A stretch of DNA of 64,000 nt from Streptosporangium lutulentum (GTDB taxonomy: Bacteria > Actinomycetota > Actinomycetes > Streptosporangiales > Streptosporangiaceae): the NCBI RefSeq assembly GCF_030811455.1, contig NZ_JAUSQU010000001.1:4836001-4900000 (forward strand). Direction: 5' to 3'. Every line of letters begins with the position of its first letter. Within the stretch, counting starts at the first letter, position 1. The position numbers and the translations under genes were made by a program. Shown here piece after piece: positions 61,160 through 64,000 of this stretch. The notes beneath the pieces are model-generated. The model did not search any database, was not told the origin of the DNA, and saw nothing but the letters and a program-made list of their open reading frames with translations.

Positions 61160-63198
61160 CTCAGCTCCCTCGTGTAGCGCGTGAACTGCCTGTCGTACTC
61201 CGCCGGATCGGCACTGGTGGCCAGCACCCGCTTGACCTGCCCCCTGAAGTCGATCACCACGGCCTCGTAGCCGGTGCCCGACCGCCGCCAGCCCGCGATG
61301 TGCCGGTCGTCGTACCAGCCGACGAGCCGCTCGGTCTTGAACGGGATCCGGGCCTTGGCCTCCCCGTCGGCGGAGGTGGACCAGATACAGATCTCCTGGT
61401 TCGTTCCCTTGCAGTACGTCATGAGCATCGAGCCCGACGGAGAGACGTCGTCGCCCTCCACGGTGATCGGAGCGCCGACGTCGAGCAAAGTCTGCAGCAC
61501 GGTGCCCCCCAGGTCATAGAAACGGATGCGCTGGGTCTCCCCGGTGAGCGCCCAGGTGCCGACCGCCCGGCCGTCCCCCCGCCAGAAATAGCTCCACGTG
61601 CCCGCGTCCTTCTCCTTCACGCGGACGACCCTGGCCTTTTTCGTGGCGACGTCGATGACCGCGTAGCCGTACGCCCTGCTCTCCCTGCGGGCCTTGCCGA
61701 CGATCTCGTAGAGCGTCACCAGGCCCTTTCCGCCGTCCGGGGACCACTGCGGCAGCGTCGGGTAGACCGGATCCTCGGCGACCCTGATCCGGCTCACCGT
61801 GCCGGACCGCCGGTCGACGACCGCGACGACGGCGTGGCCGCTCCTGTCGTAGGTCCGCTCGGTGCCCAGCGCGTGGCTGCCCGAGGGGTTCACCGTGTAC
61901 TGGAAATACCTGTCGTCCTTGGTGAACCGGCTGGTCCCGGGCTCGCGGACGTAGAGGTGCGCGTCCCCGTCCAGGCTGTAGGAGCTCAGCCGGATCGGGT
62001 CGTCGTCACTCTCGTGGATCGTGATCGAACTCCCGGGCAGCCTGATCGTCCTGCTCGCCGGGGGCGGGCCGGAGACGGCCGGGGCCGGCGTGACCGCGGA
62101 GCCGGAGGGCGGCGGGGCGGTCACGTCCCGCGGGCCGCTCGCCCGGCCGGGCCCGATCACCTCGGGCGCCGGGCCCCTCAGCGCCAGGGTGAGTCCCCCC
62201 ACCGCCACGAGCGTGACCACGAGCCCTCCGCCGATCGCGGCCCGGAGCCCGCCCCGGTCCTTGGCGGAGGTCCCTGCCGGCGCCGGATACGCCGGGGGCT
62301 CCCGGACCGCGTGCGACGAGGCGGCGGCCGAGCCCTCGGCGAGGATGCCGCGGGGCGCGGCGGGCGTCACCGCACCGGGTGCGCCGCCCGCGTGGCCGAG
62401 CAGCCGCAGCAGCGCCTCCCCCGCCGTGGGGCGCCGGGCCGCGTCCTTGGCCAGGCACTGCCCGATCAGGTCGCGCAGCGCCGGATCGGCGATCCCCCGC
62501 AGGTCGGGCTCCAGGTTCACGATCCGATTGAAGATCGCGGGCAGGCTGTCGGCGCCGAACGGCGGCCGGCCGGTGGCCGCGAAGACCATCGCGGCGCCCC
62601 AGGCGAACATGTCCGCGGGTGCCCCGGCGTCCTCCCCCGCCAGTTGCTCGGGGGTCATGTAGGACGGGGTGCCGATCGTCGTCGCGGTCAGCGTGGAGGT
62701 CCGGTCGAGCGCCTTGGCGATGCCGAAGTCGATCACTCTGGGGCCGTCCGGGGCGAGCAGCACGTTGGACGGCTTGAAGTCGCGGTGCGCGATCCCCGCC
62801 TGGTGGATCGCGACCAGCGCGGTGACGGTGCCGATCGCCAGGCGGTGCAGGGCCGGCCCCCCGCGCGGCCCCTCGGAGGCCACGACGGCCTCCAGCGTCG
62901 GGCCCTCGATGTATTCGCTGACGATGTACGGCCGCCGCCGGTCGATGCCGGTGCCGATCACCGCGGCGGTGCAGAAGGGGGCGACCCGCCGGGCCGTACT
63001 GACCTCGCGGACGAAACGCTCCCTCGCCTCGGAGTCCCGGGCGAGGTCGGGACGGAGCAGTTTGACCGCGACGCGGGTGCCCGTGGGCGACACACCCAGG
63101 TAGACCGTTCCCTGACCGCCCTCGCCCAGCCGGCCGGTGAGCCGGTACTCCCGCACTCGCCGGGGATCCCCGGGCCGCAGGGGCGCGAGGTCCGGCAT
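61156..63198 (-). CDS. Transmembrane Ser/Thr protein kinase with propeller sensor
   Basis: The 680-residue kinase has a G-loop GEGGQGTVYLG (25-35), K46 in VAVK, catalytic H138-R-D140-F-K142-P-S-N145, D157-F-G159 and APADMFAWG. The catalytic loop has Phe instead of Leu, as in several actinomycete kinases. After a disordered linker and one transmembrane helix (about 328-350), the external half shows WSPDGGKGL, TWSYFWRGDGRAVGTW and WYDDRHIAGWRRSG blades of a propeller-like sensor. Coupled to the MDMPI gene downstream. Confidence 0.9.
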   Translation of the reverse strand: MPDLAPLRPGDPRRVREYRLTGRLGEGGQGTVYLGVSPTGTRVAVKLLRPDLARDSEARERFVREVSTARRVAPFCTAAVIGTGIDRRRPYIVSEYIEGPTLEAVVASEGPRGGPALHRLAIGTVTALVAIHQAGIAHRDFKPSNVLLAPDGPRVIDFGIAKALDRTSTLTATTIGTPSYMTPEQLAGEDAGAPADMFAWGAAMVFAATGRPPFGADSLPAIFNRIVNLEPDLRGIADPALRDLIGQCLAKDAARRPTAGEALLRLLGHAGGAPGAVTPAAPRGILAEGSAAASSHAVREPPAYPAPAGTSAKDRGGLRAAIGGGLVVTLVAVGGLTLALRGPAPEVIGPGRASGPRDVTAPPPSGSAVTPAPAVSGPPPASRTIRLPGSSITIHESDDDPIRLSSYSLDGDAHLYVREPGTSRFTKDDRYFQYTVNPSGSHALGTERTYDRSGHAVVAVVDRRSGTVSRIRVAEDPVYPTLPQWSPDGGKGLVTLYEIVGKARRESRAYGYAVIDVATKKARVVRVKEKDAGTWSYFWRGDGRAVGTWALTGETQRIRFYDLGGTVLQTLLDVGAPITVEGDDVSPSGSMLMTYCKGTNQEICIWSTSADGEAKARIPFKTERLVGWYDDRHIAGWRRSGTGYEAVVIDFRGQVKRVLATSADPAEYDRQFTRYTRELR

Positions 63199-63356
63199 GG
63201 ACGCACCTTCCCTCGGGGGACCTTTCGCATTTCATTGTGAAGGCAAAGGATCACGATCCATGCACCGAACCGCTCACGCGTCAGCCGCGTGGCCGCGTCG
63301 GGGAGAAGGCGTCGTCCGCCGGATTCACCGGCCCGCGGTACGCGCCCGGGACCTCT

Positions 63357-63926
63357 CTAAAGGCCCGGGGCGCCCCAGAGCGGGAACCAGCGGCCGAGGT
63401 CGGGCTCGATCGGGAGCTCGTCGGCCAGCACGGCCCGCATCTCCAGCTCCAGCGCGTTGTCCCTGCGCCGGTCCGGCAGCGGCGCGAACGGGTAGAAGGT
63501 GCCCTGCTTGTAGAGGTAGACCAGGCCGAGCTTGCGGCCGTTCGGATCGGCGAAGGAGAGCAGCGAGCAGAGCAGGGAGGGACCGAAGGCCGCCGCCTCA
63601 AGGGAGGAGTTGACGGCGTGCAGGTCGGTGACCAGATCGCTGAACTGCTCGGGCGCGCGGCGCGCCAGCAACCACGTGTACCCGTAGGTGTCCTGGGAGA
63701 TCTCCACCGGCGGGCCGCCACCCGCGTCCAGCAGCGCGGCGATGTCGCGTTCCAGCGCGGCGAAGGCCCCGCCCTCGGCCGAGCGGAAGCAGACCGACCC
63801 CAGCCCGGTGGGCGCGAAACCGGTCGCGGCCTGCAAGGTCACCGCCGCCGACGGGAGCGCGAACAGCGCGTCCAGGTCGGCCTTCGCCGGTTCGGTACGG
63901 CCCAGCAGCACATCCCACCAGCTCAC
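63357..63926 (-). CDS. PspAB-type PspA-associated protein
   Basis: The 189-residue protein MSWWDVLLGRTEPAKADLDALFALPSAAVTL... matches actinobacterial PspAB proteins in start and length. It ends with SLLSFADPNGRKLGLVYLYKQGTFYPFAP and GRWFPLWGAPGL. GTG 63926 start, 3 bases after the end of the upstream gene. It is thought to work in phage-shock-like envelope stress. Function not shown. Confidence 0.75.
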   Translation of the reverse strand: MSWWDVLLGRTEPAKADLDALFALPSAAVTLQAATGFAPTGLGSVCFRSAEGGAFAALERDIAALLDAGGGPPVEISQDTYGYTWLLARRAPEQFSDLVTDLHAVNSSLEAAAFGPSLLCSLLSFADPNGRKLGLVYLYKQGTFYPFAPLPDRRRDNALELEMRAVLADELPIEPDLGRWFPLWGAPGL

Positions 63927-63929
63927 AGC

Positions 63930-64000
63930 TCACACTCCCCGTCCGAGTTGGGCGGAGATCTTGGCGAGCTGGTCCAGACGCCGTTCCAGCGGAGGGTGGG
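63930..64000 (-). CDS. C-terminal end of a gene, probably htpX-like M48 peptidase
   Basis: The 71 bases at the edge encode the ending HPPLERRLDQLAKISAQLGRGV before TGA 63930-63932. A final HPP-LE-R-x-RL-x-L sequence is typical of HtpX-type zinc peptidases, which lie upstream of pspAB in actinobacteria. Only 22 residues are visible, so the name rests on the context. Confidence 0.5.
   Translation of the reverse strand, partial: HPPLERRLDQLAKISAQLGRGV

Noticed and set aside
1..64000. tRNA, rRNA, CRISPR, IS elements or prophage genes
   Set aside because: None was recognised on reading either strand; no transposase or integrase motifs and no spaced palindromic repeat array.

Overview
This window is GC-rich, densely coded actinomycete chromosome, with many GTG and some TTG starts and frequent 4-bp stop/start overlaps. 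The best fit is a soil actinomycete of the Streptosporangiaceae type (inference). The evidence is the qcrCAB cytochrome bc1 operon with a diheme QcrC, the ctaCDF and ctaE oxidase genes, a mycothiol-dependent isomerase-family protein, a PimB-like mannosyltransferase, an actinobacterial c-di-AMP riboswitch and DUF5304/PspAB-type proteins. The order glucokinase, ArsA, acyl-CoA synthetase, mannosyltransferase, NlpC/P60, qcr, cta, PfkB kinase, ErpA, NadA resembles the conserved core of Streptomyces chromosomes, so most of 15-64 kb looks like vertically inherited core.

Layout. 0-5 kb: a tightly overlapping six-gene plus-strand cassette encoding a MazG-like protein, a kinase-like protein, an HPr-kinase-like P-loop protein, a GalU-like nucleotidyltransferase, a Nudix hydrolase and a WecB-like epimerase. 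It looks accessory and is the best candidate for an undescribed pathway. 5-11.6 kb: L-rhamnose catabolism (kinase, bifunctional aldolase/dehydrogenase, isomerase), divergent from a LacI-family regulator, with several operator-like boxes between them. 11.6-12.8 kb: a fluoride-efflux operon, crcB-DUF190-crcB. 12.8-21.6 kb: PlsC, an esterase, a membrane protein, a secreted propeller-like protein, an EEP phosphatase, then ROK glucokinase, a repeat-rich DUF5304 protein, an ArsA ATPase, a SRPBCC protein and a phosphoesterase. 21.8-29 kb: FadD-like acyl-CoA synthetase, and a sugar ABC transporter convergent with a GH42 beta-galactosidase. 29-39.7 kb: a coupled operon (metallopeptidase, M48 peptidase, mannosyltransferase), an NlpC/P60 hydrolase behind a c-di-AMP riboswitch, a methyltransferase, LemA, a second NlpC/P60 protein, a secreted protein, a NYN protein and an APH-like kinase. 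39.7-54.5 kb: an exonuclease/GIY-YIG fusion, a RAM-domain protein, trpD, a degenerate receiver, then ctaE-qcrCAB, a second qcrB with a fragment of qcrA in front of it, an L,D-transpeptidase and ctaCDF. 54.6-64 kb: cysteine desulfurase, TusA, CBS protein, PfkB kinase, ErpA, NadA, SIMPL protein, MDMPI, Ser/Thr kinase, PspAB and the end of a gene resembling htpX.

How it works together. The respiratory block encodes the bc1-aa3 branch: QcrCAB oxidises menaquinol and CtaCDEF reduces oxygen. The adjacent cysteine desulfurase, TusA and ErpA fit sulfur and Fe-S supply. The duplicated qcrB sits behind a strong hairpin terminator and has its own promoter-like sequence, so it could be expressed separately and give an alternative cytochrome b. 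The rhamnose genes form one regulon. The cell-wall genes (two NlpC/P60, one L,D-transpeptidase) include one probably controlled by c-di-AMP and possibly started at a CTG codon. No tRNA, rRNA, CRISPR array, IS element or phage gene was seen.
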